64,000 bases of DNA from contig NZ_JAJGMW010000016.1 of assembly GCF_020782115.1 (NCBI RefSeq), forward strand, positions 1-64,000. The letters run 5' to 3'. Position 1 is the first letter of the stretch; each line of letters starts with the position of its first letter. This DNA comes from Leeuwenhoekiella parthenopeia. Lineage in GTDB: Bacteria > Bacteroidota > Bacteroidia > Flavobacteriales > Flavobacteriaceae. The position numbers and the translations under genes are program-made. The notes under the pieces were generated by a model, which made no database searches, had not been told where the DNA came from, and saw only the letters and a program-made list of their open reading frames with translations. Positions 54,280-63,611 of this stretch are shown in pieces.

Positions 54280-54658
54280 CTTTCTTCGGGTCGTATTTAA
54301 AGAAAAAATTCACCCAGATATTTCGACTCAGGCGCATAATGACCGGAGCAAGAACAAACAACGTAGCAACGATTGTCAGAAATGCCGTAAGTAAAGTTGA
54401 GCCCAGAAAGTAATACGAGATGATAAAAGCCGCTACGGCAAATGCCACACCTACGCCATAGCTTACATACATAGCTCCGTAAAAGAACGAGGGTTCGATT
54501 TTAAATTTGGTATTGCAATGCGGGCAGTGCTCGTGCATTTTAAGTGTTTCAGACAGTTTGTAGGGATTGGGGTCCCTATACATCCCGGCTTGATGGCATA
54601 CAGGACAGCTTCCGGTAAAAATGCTGTAGAGTGGGTTTCCTTGCAAAAGTTTTTTCAT
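54266..54658 (-). CDS. DUF983 membrane protein with zinc-ribbon head
   Basis: The 130-residue protein (ATG at 54658; six codons more if started at 54676) has two CxxC knuckles, SCPVCHQAG and HCPHCNTKF, at about 15-50, then two membrane helices (about 62-83 and 90-112). This is the layout of the DUF983 family, whose function is unknown. It converges with the FAD oxidoreductase gene and their coding ends overlap by 14 bases. Confidence 0.85.
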   Translation of the reverse strand: MKKLLQGNPLYSIFTGSCPVCHQAGMYRDPNPYKLSETLKMHEHCPHCNTKFKIEPSFFYGAMYVSYGVGVAFAVAAFIISYYFLGSTLLTAFLTIVATLFVLAPVIMRLSRNIWVNFFFKYDPKKAKTS

Positions 54659-54825
54659 GGGTTTCGTTTTTACCAAATGCCTGCGGCTTTAAACCACTGC
54701 AACCCGTTTCCGGAAAATTGATTTGGCTTATGCCTGGTAAAATTAAGGTTTTAGGCTCGGGATAAATATGACTTTTAGCATTAAAATGCATTTCAAATAG
54801 ACTCTGCAAATCTTGCATTAAATGG

Positions 54826-54833
54826 TAACTTTG
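54826..54833 (+). promoter_or_regulatory. -7 element for the ABC-F gene
   Basis: TAACTTTG matches TAnnTTTG exactly, 19 bases before the ATG. At the 19-base spacing the -33 site reads CTG (54804-54806), one base off TTG. The leader would be about 13 bases. Confidence 0.48.
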
Positions 54834-54852
54834 CATCTTTAAATTTTTAGCT

Positions 54853-56760
54853 ATGCTTAACATACATAATCTTTCGGTTAGTTTTCAAGGGTCTTATCTT
54901 TTCGAAGAAGTGACATTTAGATTAGGAGAGGGAGACCGCGTAGGTCTGGTGGGGAAAAATGGTGCCGGAAAGTCAACAATGTTGCGCATAATCTCCGGGG
55001 AACAGGAATACGATACGGGCCAGATCGCAACCGATAAAGAGGTAGAGATTGGTTTTCTTAAACAGGATATCGATTTTGTTGAAGGGCGTACGGTGCTTGA
55101 AGAATCGTATCAGGCTTTTGAGAAGATTAAAAAGCTGGAGAAGCGCCTTGAAGAAATAAATATAGAGCTTGCTGAGCGTACCGATTATGAAAGCGAATAT
55201 TACCATGACTTAATGGTTGAGCTTAATGAGGTACAGCAACAATATGAAATACATGGCGGTTATAATTATCAGGGAGAGACCGAGCGCATCCTGATGGGAC
55301 TTGGTTTTTCGCGTTCAGATTTTAACCGAATTACCGATACCTTTTCCGGAGGATGGCGTATGCGTATTGAGCTTGCTAAACTCCTGCTTCAGAACAATGA
55401 TGTACTGCTTCTCGATGAGCCTACAAACCACCTTGATATTGAATCAATTATTTGGTTGGAAGGTTTTCTGCGTAATTATACCGGGGCGGTAGTAATCGTA
55501 TCACACGATAAAATGTTTCTCGATAATGTGACTAACCGAACCATCGAGATTTCATTGGGAAAAATCTACGATTATCCCAAGCCGTATTCTAAATATCTGG
55601 TGCTAAGACAGGAAATGCGGGAGCAGCAACTGGCTGCACAGAAAAATCAGCAACGCGAAATAGAACAGACCGAAAAACTGATCGAGAAGTTTAGAGCCAA
55701 GGCCTCTAAAGCTACAATGGCTCAGTCGCTCATCAAAAAACTTGATCGTATGGATGTGATCGAGGTTGATGAGGATGATAATAGTGTGATGACCTTGAAT
55801 TTTCCCGTATCTGTAGTGCCCGGGAAGGTGGTTGTAGAGGCTGAGAATGTCTCAAAAAGCTATGGCGAAAAAACCGTGCTTAAAGGTATAGACCTTCTTG
55901 TTGAACGCGATAGTAAAACCGCTTTTGTTGGTCAAAACGGTCAGGGTAAATCTACTTTGGCAAAAATTATTGTTGATGAGATCAGCTACGAGGGTAGGCT
56001 CAAGTTGGGGCATAATGTACAAATAGGTTATTTCGCCCAGAATCAGGCAGATTATCTGGACGGAAACAAAACCGTACTCGACACCATGATCGACGCCGCT
56101 AATGAAAAAAACCGCAGTAAAGTGCGTGATATTCTCGGCTCCTTTTTATTTCGCGGAGACGAGGTTGAGAAGTACGTGCGGGTACTCAGCGGAGGGGAGC
56201 GTAATCGCCTGGCACTGGCCAAACTCATGTTGCAACCCTTCAACGTGCTTGTGATGGATGAGCCTACAAACCACCTGGATATCAAATCTAAGAACGTACT
56301 TAAGGATGCTCTTAATCGTTTTGAGGGTACTTTGCTGATCGTTTCTCACGACCGGGATTTCCTGCAGGGATTAACCAAAACGGTTTACGAGTTTAGAAAT
56401 CACCAGATCAAGGAATATCTGGGAGACATCGACTATTATCTGGAGCAGCGTGAGGTAGAGAATATCAGGGATATTGAAAAGAAGGATAAAAAAGAGAAAG
56501 TAAAGCCGGTTGCTTCAAAAAACACCTACCACGATCAAAAGAAGTTTAAATCGCTTAGTAATCAATTGAGTAATACTGAAGCCGAAGTACAAAAACTAGA
56601 GCGTGAACTCAAAAAAATGGATGCAGAACTGGCTCGTGATTACGAGAAGACTTCAGCCAAGCCCGATTTTTTTGATAATTATAATGCAGTCAAAAAAAAT
56701 CTGGAGCGCTCCATGGAAAAATGGGAAAGCCTCTCTGAAGAACTGGAAGAATTTAACTAG
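54853..56760 (+). CDS. ABC-F family ATPase
   Basis: The 635-residue protein has two ABC domains and no membrane part, the ABC-F layout of ribosome-associated ATPases. Walker A motifs are GKNGAGKST (near 36) and GQNGQGKST (near 361). The signature motifs are FSGGWRMRIELAK and LSGGERNRLALAK, and both Walker B strands read LLDEPTNHLDI or VMDEPTNHLDI. The linker (about 240-310) is basic and helical. A C-terminal coiled coil (about 570-635) resembles that of the Uup group. It probably helps stalled or difficult translation; a resistance role cannot be told from sequence. Confidence 0.92.
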   Translation: MLNIHNLSVSFQGSYLFEEVTFRLGEGDRVGLVGKNGAGKSTMLRIISGEQEYDTGQIATDKEVEIGFLKQDIDFVEGRTVLEESYQAFEKIKKLEKRLEEINIELAERTDYESEYYHDLMVELNEVQQQYEIHGGYNYQGETERILMGLGFSRSDFNRITDTFSGGWRMRIELAKLLLQNNDVLLLDEPTNHLDIESIIWLEGFLRNYTGAVVIVSHDKMFLDNVTNRTIEISLGKIYDYPKPYSKYLVLRQEMREQQLAAQKNQQREIEQTEKLIEKFRAKASKATMAQSLIKKLDRMDVIEVDEDDNSVMTLNFPVSVVPGKVVVEAENVSKSYGEKTVLKGIDLLVERDSKTAFVGQNGQGKSTLAKIIVDEISYEGRLKLGHNVQIGYFAQNQADYLDGNKTVLDTMIDAANEKNRSKVRDILGSFLFRGDEVEKYVRVLSGGERNRLALAKLMLQPFNVLVMDEPTNHLDIKSKNVLKDALNRFEGTLLIVSHDRDFLQGLTKTVYEFRNHQIKEYLGDIDYYLEQREVENIRDIEKKDKKEKVKPVASKNTYHDQKKFKSLSNQLSNTEAEVQKLERELKKMDAELARDYEKTSAKPDFFDNYNAVKKNLERSMEKWESLSEELEEFN

Positions 56761-56807
56761 TCTTTAACTTTAGGCTTTTGTTAACTGATGTGGTAGGGTC
56801 TTACAGG

Positions 56808-56815
56808 TATTTTTG
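56808..56815 (+). promoter_or_regulatory. -7 element of the RND efflux operon
   Basis: TATTTTTG matches TAnnTTTG exactly, 24 bases before the ATG of the adaptor gene. At 20 bases upstream stands CTG (56785-56787) in place of TTG. It most likely starts transcription of the adaptor, RND pump, TolC and perhaps the small genes behind them. Confidence 0.5.
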
Positions 56816-56839
56816 CTAAAATCTTATTAACTAGACAGA

Positions 56840-57973
56840 ATGCTTACAGCTGTACGTACTATTATCGCGCTAATTATTGTGGGTGGCGCTGCCACTGCGG
56901 GATATTTTATCGCCAATCGGGATAAGGATATTCCTAAAGAAGTTGAAAAAGCGGTGAAAACCGTTTTTGTTGACGAAGTTCAAAATGGTACTGTACCCAT
57001 AATTATTCCGGCAAACGGAAATTTGGTTGCAAAAAACAGACTGGAGCTATATGCCGAAGTTCAGGGCGTTTTTAGATCGAGTGCACATGACTTTAAAGTA
57101 GGCCAAACTTATTCACGCGGGGAAACCCTTCTTAATCTGGACGCTTCAGAATATTACACCACAGTACAGGCAGCCAAGAGCGAACTCTACAATGTAATCA
57201 CTTCTATAATGCCCGACCTGCGGCTAGACTATCCGGAATATTTTCAGAAGTGGCAGAATTATCTCAACGGGTTTGAGATGAGCAGAACGGTGCCTCAGTT
57301 GCCCGAGACCGCTTCCGAAAAGGAAAACTATTTCATTACCGGCCGCGGAATCTTTTCGGCATATTACAACGTGAAAAACCTGGAAGAACGACTGGTGAAA
57401 TATCGCATTACCGCTCCATTTAGCGGTATTCTTACCGAAGCCGCCGTAACGCGCGGAACCCTTATTCGTCCCGGTCAGAAATTGGGAGAATTTATAGATA
57501 CCTCTGTTTATGAACTCGAGGTTTCACTGGGTAAAAAGTTTAGCGATTTGCTTGAGCTTGGAGAAGAAGTGGAGCTTAAAGATGCCGCTGGTGTTGCCTA
57601 TACCGGTAAGGTGGTGCGCATAAACGGCCGGGTAGATCAGGGGACTCAAACCATCAAGGTTTTTATTGAAGTAAAAGGTTCAGACAGCCTTAAAGAAGGT
57701 ATGTTTCTCGAAGCGCTGCTCAATGCCAAAGAAGAACTCAATGCCATTAGCCTGCCAAGACAGCTGGTGGTAGATAATTCAAAAGTTTATATTGTGCGCG
57801 ACAGCATTCTTGACCTGGTAGAAATAGACCCGGTTTATTTTTCAGATGAAAATGCGGTGATCAAAGGTCTTGAAGATGGTACGCAATACCTGGCCAAACC
57901 CGTTCCGGGAGCTTATGCAGGAATGCGGGTTAAGGTGTATGGGGAGGAGTCTGCTAAAGCGCAAACCGAGTAG
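56840..57973 (+). CDS. RND efflux periplasmic adaptor (HlyD/AcrA family)
   Basis: The 377-residue membrane-fusion protein has an N-terminal anchor (about 6-24) and the adaptor order of half-lipoyl, short helical hairpin, half-lipoyl (ITAPFSGILTEAAVTRGTLIRPGQ near 193-215) and beta-barrel domains. The hairpin, about residues 100-180, is short. It bridges the RND pump encoded five bases downstream and the TolC-type channel. Confidence 0.9.
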   Translation: MLTAVRTIIALIIVGGAATAGYFIANRDKDIPKEVEKAVKTVFVDEVQNGTVPIIIPANGNLVAKNRLELYAEVQGVFRSSAHDFKVGQTYSRGETLLNLDASEYYTTVQAAKSELYNVITSIMPDLRLDYPEYFQKWQNYLNGFEMSRTVPQLPETASEKENYFITGRGIFSAYYNVKNLEERLVKYRITAPFSGILTEAAVTRGTLIRPGQKLGEFIDTSVYELEVSLGKKFSDLLELGEEVELKDAAGVAYTGKVVRINGRVDQGTQTIKVFIEVKGSDSLKEGMFLEALLNAKEELNAISLPRQLVVDNSKVYIVRDSILDLVEIDPVYFSDENAVIKGLEDGTQYLAKPVPGAYAGMRVKVYGEESAKAQTE

Positions 57974-57978
57974 GCTTT

Positions 57979-60900
57979 ATGAGAAAAATCATCAGTTATT
58001 TCATAAAGTACGATGTTGCAGTCAATATCGTCATTTTTGCATTTATCATTTTTGGAATCATTGGCGTGTTGCGCATGCGCTCGTCGTTCTTTCCACTTAT
58101 AGATTCTGAAATTATAACCATAAATGTCACCTACCCCGGGGCAGCCCCTCAGGAAATTGAGGAGGGTATCATCTTAAAGATTGAAGATAACCTTAAAGGA
58201 CTGGTAGGGATTGAACGGGTTACTTCAACTTCGAGAGAAAACGGGGGTAATGTGACGATCGAGATTGATAATGACGAAGATATTAACGTCATTCTTGCCG
58301 AAGTTAAAAATGCCGTAGACCGCGTACCCAGTTTTCCCAGTGGTATGGAGCCTCTTGTTGTTGCAAAACAGGAAGCCATACGGGAGACCATTGGTTTTGC
58401 TGTAAGTGGCGAGACCTTAGATCTTGCTACGCTAAAGCAAGTTGCCCGGGATATCGAATACGATTTGCGTGCGATGGATGGGATTTCCCAAATAGAAATC
58501 ACCGGGTATCCCGAAGAGGAAATTGAGATTGCCGTAAGGGAAAACGATCTTTTAGCCTATAACCTCACCTTTGAGGAAGTCGCACAGGCTGTCTCCAGAG
58601 CAAACATTCTTACCACGGGAGGTAATATCAAAACCGAAACTGAAGATTATCTCATACGAGCCAATAACCGTGAATATTATGGTAAAGAGCTTAATAATCT
58701 TATTGTAAAGGCTAATCCAGACGGTTCCCTGGTGCGTCTTGGAGACATTGCGGTAATACGCGACCGTTTTTCGGAAACTCCAAATGCATCCTTTTTTAAC
58801 GGGAATCTGGCGGTGAATGTAGAAATCAGCAATACCAATAACGAAGATCTATTGCCTACAGCCGAAAAGGTGAAGGCGTATATTGAAGAGTTTAATAAGA
58901 AATACGATGCAGTACATATAGACATTACCTCAGACTCTTCCGTAAGGCTGGAGCAGCGTACAAATCTGCTGCTGGTAAATGGTATTGAGGGAATTTTACT
59001 GGTATTGCTTTTTCTATCCTTTTTTCTGAATACCCGCCTGGCATTTTGGGTAGCTGCCGGAATTCCTGTAGCTTTTCTTGGGATGTTTATTTTCGCCGGA
59101 GGTTTTGGCGTCACCATAAATGTGTTGTCGCTTTTCGGGATGATTATTGTAATCGGGATTCTGGTAGATGATGGGATTGTCATTTCCGAAAATATCTATC
59201 AGCATTACGAGATGGGCAAGACTCCCATTCGCGCTGCGATAGATGGTACGATGGAAGTGATTCCGCCTATTATTTCGGCCATCATCACTACGGTTCTTGC
59301 ATTTTCTACCTTTTTGTTTCTGGACAGCCGTATCGGGGAGTTTTTTGGGGAGGTTTCGACGGTCGTTATACTTACTCTGGTGGTTTCTTTAGTTGAAGCA
59401 CTCATTATCCTGCCGGCGCACATTGCGCATTCTAAAGCCCTGGTGCGGGAAGAAGATCTGGATATCAGTTCAAAAAAGGGTTTTGATAAGTTTTTATATA
59501 AGCTGCGTTTTTTCAACGAGAAGGGCGATCAGTTTATGCAGTATATGCGTGACAACCTCTATACGCCCGCATTGCGCTTTACGTTAAAGAATCAGCTTAT
59601 AACCCTTTCTATTATTATTGGATTGTTTGTTTTGACCATAAGTTCGATTATGGGAGGCATCATTGGGGTTACCATCTTCCCAAGTATTGCCAGTGACACG
59701 GTTTCGATAGACTTGCTTATGCCCGAAGGAACTAACCCGCAGCGTACCGATAGTATAATTACTATGGTAGAGCAGGCTGCCTGGAGGGTAAATGACGATT
59801 ATACTGCAAGACAGAGTGGTAACAAACAGGTTGTTGAAAATATTATTAAGCGTGTGGGGCCCGGTAATAACAAGGCTTCCCTGCGTATAAACCTGCTTCC
59901 CGGGGAGTTTAGGGATTTTTCTTCGCCCGATATTACAAATTCAATACGCGATGAAGTGGGCGATGTGTATGGAGTAGAGCGGCTCACTTTTGGTTCCGGC
60001 GGAAACTTTGGCGGCAGCCCGATTTCGATTTCTCTTTTAGGTAATAATACCGAAGAGCTAGAGGCTGCAAAAGATGAATTGCGTATAGCGCTTGAGGATA
60101 ATGCCCTGCTCCGTGATGTAGTAGACACAGATCCTGAGGGTATAAAAGAAATTCAAATCGAACTTAAAGAAACGGCCTATGCTCTGGGGCTCAATTTAAA
60201 CTCGGTTATGAGCCAGGTGCGCGGTGGTTTTTTTGGAACCCAGGCACAGCGCTTTCAGCGGGGTCAGGATGAAATACGCGTTTGGGTACGTTATGACCGC
60301 GATGACCGCAGCAGCCTCAATGATCTGGATGATATGCGAATAGTGACTCCTTCCGGAGAGCGTATTCCGCTTAGTGAGATAGCTACTTACGATATAAGTC
60401 GGGGAGATGAATCCATCAGCCACCTGGAAGGCCAGCGCGAGATACAGGTCAATGCAGATATGGCAGATCCTAACGGGAGTGTAACAGACATTCTGGAGGA
60501 CATCAAGACCAATATTCTGCCCGATATTTTATCGAAATATCCTACCCTTTCTGTTTCGTATGAGGGGCAAAACCGGGAAGCAGAAAAGCTTAGCAGTTCG
60601 GCAAATAAAGTCATCTGGGTTATACTCTTTTTGATTTATGCCACGATCGCTTTCACCTTCCGCAGTTACAGTCAGCCGTTTTTACTGTTGTTGATGATAC
60701 CTTTTAGTATCATTGGTGTGGCATGGGGACATTACCTCAATGGCTTCCCTATAAACGTATTGTCGGCTTTAGGAATTATTGCATTGATAGGTATTATGGT
60801 TAACGATGGATTGGTGCTTATAGGTAAGCTTAACGGCTTCCTGAAAGAAGGGATGAAATTTGAAGATGCGATATTTGAAGCCGGTAGATCCCGTTTTAGG

Positions 60901-61179
60901 GCTATTTTCCTTACCAGTATCACTACTATTGCCGGTTTGGCGCCCTTGCTTCTGGAAAAAAGCAGACAGGCGCAGTTTCTTAAACCTATGGCGATTTCTA
61001 TTTCCTTTGGTATTGCAATCGCAACCGTATTGACCCTGTTAATGCTGCCGTTGCTGCTTTCCATCTCAAACAAGATCAAAATCAAATCAGCTTGGGTGCG
61101 TACAGGTAAAGAACCCTCACGGGAAGATGTAGAGCGGGCTATAAAAGAATTAAAGCAGGATGAAGATGATGCGCATTAA
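57979..61179 (+). CDS. RND efflux pump inner-membrane subunit
   Basis: The 1066-residue protein belongs to the AcrB/MMPL superfamily: TM1 near 12-32, first porter half, TM2-6 (about 330-480), second porter half and TM8-12 (about 860-1030). The proton-relay acidic pair is seen in GILVDDGIVISENIYQHYEMGK, and the matching second-half helix reads GIMVNDGLVLIGKLN. The N-terminus FPLIDSEIITINVTYPGAAPQEIE is like pumps of the HAE type. Drug, lipid or metal substrates are possible; no metal-specific motif was recognised. The last 20 bases overlap the next gene. Confidence 0.93.
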   Translation: MRKIISYFIKYDVAVNIVIFAFIIFGIIGVLRMRSSFFPLIDSEIITINVTYPGAAPQEIEEGIILKIEDNLKGLVGIERVTSTSRENGGNVTIEIDNDEDINVILAEVKNAVDRVPSFPSGMEPLVVAKQEAIRETIGFAVSGETLDLATLKQVARDIEYDLRAMDGISQIEITGYPEEEIEIAVRENDLLAYNLTFEEVAQAVSRANILTTGGNIKTETEDYLIRANNREYYGKELNNLIVKANPDGSLVRLGDIAVIRDRFSETPNASFFNGNLAVNVEISNTNNEDLLPTAEKVKAYIEEFNKKYDAVHIDITSDSSVRLEQRTNLLLVNGIEGILLVLLFLSFFLNTRLAFWVAAGIPVAFLGMFIFAGGFGVTINVLSLFGMIIVIGILVDDGIVISENIYQHYEMGKTPIRAAIDGTMEVIPPIISAIITTVLAFSTFLFLDSRIGEFFGEVSTVVILTLVVSLVEALIILPAHIAHSKALVREEDLDISSKKGFDKFLYKLRFFNEKGDQFMQYMRDNLYTPALRFTLKNQLITLSIIIGLFVLTISSIMGGIIGVTIFPSIASDTVSIDLLMPEGTNPQRTDSIITMVEQAAWRVNDDYTARQSGNKQVVENIIKRVGPGNNKASLRINLLPGEFRDFSSPDITNSIRDEVGDVYGVERLTFGSGGNFGGSPISISLLGNNTEELEAAKDELRIALEDNALLRDVVDTDPEGIKEIQIELKETAYALGLNLNSVMSQVRGGFFGTQAQRFQRGQDEIRVWVRYDRDDRSSLNDLDDMRIVTPSGERIPLSEIATYDISRGDESISHLEGQREIQVNADMADPNGSVTDILEDIKTNILPDILSKYPTLSVSYEGQNREAEKLSSSANKVIWVILFLIYATIAFTFRSYSQPFLLLLMIPFSIIGVAWGHYLNGFPINVLSALGIIALIGIMVNDGLVLIGKLNGFLKEGMKFEDAIFEAGRSRFRAIFLTSITTIAGLAPLLLEKSRQAQFLKPMAISISFGIAIATVLTLLMLPLLLSISNKIKIKSAWVRTGKEPSREDVERAIKELKQDEDDAH

Positions 61180-62578
61180 TTTAAATAAGACGATGGCAAA
61201 CCACTTATTCCACACTTTTAGATTGGCTTGGACTGTCAGGATAAGCTATGTGTTCTTCGCTGTGTTTCTTTTTAGTGAAACGATTGGAGCTCAGGAGCAG
61301 CTTTCTAAAGATGAAGCCATTAAGCAAATGCTGGAGAATAATTTTGGGATTAAACTTGCCGAGAATCAGTTGAAGATAGCAGATAATAACCAAAGCATTC
61401 TCAATTCGGGCTATCTCCCATCTATTACCGGTAACGCAGGAGCTCAATACGATCAATCTGATGATATTAGGGAATTTCCCGGGGTATTTGATGAAAATGG
61501 AGACCCAAGGGATGATGTAGTCATTGAGGGTGCTGAAACTCAAAGCTACAATGCTGCGGTAAACGTAAATTACCTTTTGTTTGACGGGTTGGGCAGGTAT
61601 TACAATTACAAACAGCTTCAGGAACAGTACAACCTCACCGAACTACAGGTACGGGAAACGATAGAAAATACGGTTTTACAGCTTTACAGTGTGTATTATG
61701 ATGTTGCACGGCGTTCTGAAAATTTAGAAGTGCTTAAAAAAGCTTTAGCAATATCCCGGGATCGGGTAACCCGTGCGCAGTACCAATTTGATTATGGCCA
61801 AAACACAAAACTTGAGGTCCTGCAGGCAGAAGTAGATGTAGTTACAGATTCTATTAACGTGCTTAATGCCAAACAGGATTTGATAAACGCCAAGCGGGAC
61901 TTAAATGTGGTCTTAAACCGGGAGCTTGAAGTGGGTTTTGAAGTAGATACTGTTGTTAATTTTCAAAATCAGCTCATCCTTGAAAGTTACATCAAGGATG
62001 CTCCGCAAAATAATGTCACCTTACTACAGGCAGAAAAATCTGTTACAATAAGCGATTTTCAAATTAAAGCAAACAAGGCGCTCTTTTTACCCAGTATCGG
62101 TTTAACGGGTAGTTACGGGTGGAACCGCTCAAACAATCCGGCATCTGCATTTTTCCCGGGTTCTATTTCGCGAGGTGAAAGTTTACGTCTAGGCGCTAGT
62201 CTTACCTGGAGTTTATTTGACGGTGGGCGTAATATCATCAGCCTTAAAAATGCAAGGATATTAAAGGATTCTGAGGTTTTGCAACGGAAGCAATTTGAGC
62301 TTCAGATAGAGCGAGACATCGCAAATGCGGCCGGGAACTACGCAAATCTGCTACAGATTTACCGCATACGGGAACAAAATGTAGAAACCAACGAAAACAA
62401 TTTAGAACGCTCTCAGGAACGTCTTAAACTGGGGCAAATTTCATCTATTGAATTCCGGCAGGCTCAGGTTAATCTAATTAATGCTGAGACCAGTAAGAAT
62501 TTTGCAAAGTATGATGCAAAACTGGCAGAGCTTGAATTGTTGCGGTTAACAGGCCAGCTGCTTAATATCGAATTTTAA
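61160..62578 (+). CDS. TolC-family outer-membrane efflux protein
   Basis: The 472-residue protein has a late signal sequence (about 25-44, ending IGAQ) and two outer-membrane-efflux repeats with long helices: EAIKQMLENNFGIKLAENQL at the start, YNAAVNVNYLLFDGLGRYYN mid-way and LRLGASLTWSLFDGGRN in the second repeat. It completes the tripartite pump. Starts at 61160 (20-base overlap with the pump gene) or 61193 (MANHLF) are both possible. The later one gives a more usual signal peptide. Confidence 0.9.
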   Translation: MKMMRINLNKTMANHLFHTFRLAWTVRISYVFFAVFLFSETIGAQEQLSKDEAIKQMLENNFGIKLAENQLKIADNNQSILNSGYLPSITGNAGAQYDQSDDIREFPGVFDENGDPRDDVVIEGAETQSYNAAVNVNYLLFDGLGRYYNYKQLQEQYNLTELQVRETIENTVLQLYSVYYDVARRSENLEVLKKALAISRDRVTRAQYQFDYGQNTKLEVLQAEVDVVTDSINVLNAKQDLINAKRDLNVVLNRELEVGFEVDTVVNFQNQLILESYIKDAPQNNVTLLQAEKSVTISDFQIKANKALFLPSIGLTGSYGWNRSNNPASAFFPGSISRGESLRLGASLTWSLFDGGRNIISLKNARILKDSEVLQRKQFELQIERDIANAAGNYANLLQIYRIREQNVETNENNLERSQERLKLGQISSIEFRQAQVNLINAETSKNFAKYDAKLAELELLRLTGQLLNIEF

Positions 62579-62761
62579 ATGGAAGAACATTTTTTTCAAT
62601 GTCCGTATTGCTGGGAAGAAATTTCTATGTTGCTCGATACTTCCGTATCCTATCAGGTCTACGTTGAAGATTGTGAGGTATGCTGCAATCCTATAGAATT
62701 GAGTGTGCGTTATGAGGAGCAGGAGTTAACAGCATTTCAGGCCAACAGTATAGAACAATAA
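62579..62761 (+). CDS. CPXCG-motif cysteine-rich small protein
   Basis: The 60-residue protein directly follows the TolC gene stop with no spacer. C8 and C11 (FQCPYCWEEIS) and C32 with C35/C36 (EDCEVCCNP) form a zinc-ribbon pattern, the mark of the CPXCG cysteine-rich family. The rest is acidic. Function is unknown. Short zinc-ribbon proteins often bind nucleic acid or protein, but nothing here favours one. Confidence 0.85.
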   Translation: MEEHFFQCPYCWEEISMLLDTSVSYQVYVEDCEVCCNPIELSVRYEEQELTAFQANSIEQ

Positions 62762-62837
62762 ACCTACCTGAAATAAAAACTGTTAAAAGGGTTTTTTTGG
62801 CAAAAAGGTTTCGTAACTTATTATAAAACAAAAAGTT

Positions 62838-63194
62838 ATGAGCTTAAGGTATTTTGAATTGGGAAATGAGGTTTTAGGATTTCTCACCACAACCAAAATT
62901 GAGGAAAGAGATCTCGAAGAAGTTCATGTAGAAATCAAGAAGCGACTCGAAAATCACAATAAAATACGCATTTATTGCGAAAATGCTTCCGGAGAAGCGA
63001 TGTCTGCAAAGGCTTCTCTGGAAGATCTTATCTTTAAATTGAAGTTTAAAGACCGTTTTGAAAAGGTCGCGATTGTTTCAGATGTTTTTAAAGATAAGCT
63101 ACGCACTAAGGTAGAATGTACTTTTCTCAATTCACAATGTCACTTTTTTAAATGTTCTGAGCGTACCGAGGCCTTACAATGGGTGGTTCGTTAA
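62838..63194 (+). CDS. SpoIIAA-like (STAS/SEC14-type) protein 1
   Basis: The 118-residue soluble protein matches the SpoIIAA-like pattern: an opening beta strand (YFELGNEVLGFLTT), a first helix (EERDLEEVHVEIKKRLE), the core strand NKIRIYCEN, KFKDRFEKVAIVSD and the closing CHFFKCSERTEALQWV. Members are cytoplasmic and of unknown role, some suggested to bind small or lipid ligands. A similar gene follows 60 bases later; both lie after the efflux operon. Confidence 0.7.
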   Translation: MSLRYFELGNEVLGFLTTTKIEERDLEEVHVEIKKRLENHNKIRIYCENASGEAMSAKASLEDLIFKLKFKDRFEKVAIVSDVFKDKLRTKVECTFLNSQCHFFKCSERTEALQWVVR

Positions 63195-63204
63195 TAGTCC
63201 TGAA

Positions 63205-63212
63205 TAACTTTG
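63205..63212 (+). promoter_or_regulatory. -7 element for the second SpoIIAA-like gene
   Basis: TAACTTTG matches TAnnTTTG exactly, 42 bases before the GTG start. No convincing -33 site stands upstream, where the preceding gene ends. Confidence 0.38.
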
Positions 63213-63254
63213 ATACCTGAATTTTATCCTTTAAATTACAACTAAAATTTTAAG

Positions 63255-63611
63255 GTGCTTCTAAATTTCAGTTTTTCAGACAATTCCGTAGGCTACATAA
63301 TTGAGGGCTCTATGGATTATAAGGCCGTTCAGGAATTGAAGTCGGCCATTCTTGAGATGCTGAAAGAACACGACACAATTAATCTGTATCTTGAAGATAA
63401 AAATATTGATCGTTTTACGCTTGATGCTATTTTTATAGCTTCCATCTTCCCCATGCAACATTTAAGAAAGCTCAATAAAATTGCGATGGTGACAAACCGA
63501 AAATGGATTCACGCAATCGCCAATTTTAATAAGGCACTTGTAGGAGTTGAGATACGTAATTTTACAATCGAAGAGCGATTGGATGCTATTAGCTGGATTG
63601 CTGAAGATTAA
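63255..63611 (+). CDS. SpoIIAA-like (STAS/SEC14-type) protein 2
   Basis: This 118-residue paralogue of the preceding gene has the same length and secondary-structure order: NSVGYIIEGSMDYKAVQELKS, HDTINLYLEDKNIDRFT, HLRKLNKIAMVTNRKWI and VEIRNFTIEERLDAISWI at the end. Identity between the two is low, so duplication is old. The start is GTG at 63255; no ATG with matching family start is near. It converges with the last gene of the window and the coding ends overlap by four bases. Confidence 0.68.
   Translation: MLLNFSFSDNSVGYIIEGSMDYKAVQELKSAILEMLKEHDTINLYLEDKNIDRFTLDAIFIASIFPMQHLRKLNKIAMVTNRKWIHAIANFNKALVGVEIRNFTIEERLDAISWIAED

Noticed and set aside
58677-59183. 168-codon minus-strand frame within the RND pump gene
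   Set aside because: It is low-complexity (Ser/Thr/Ile/Pro-rich), antisense to conserved membrane helices and without start context; not a gene.
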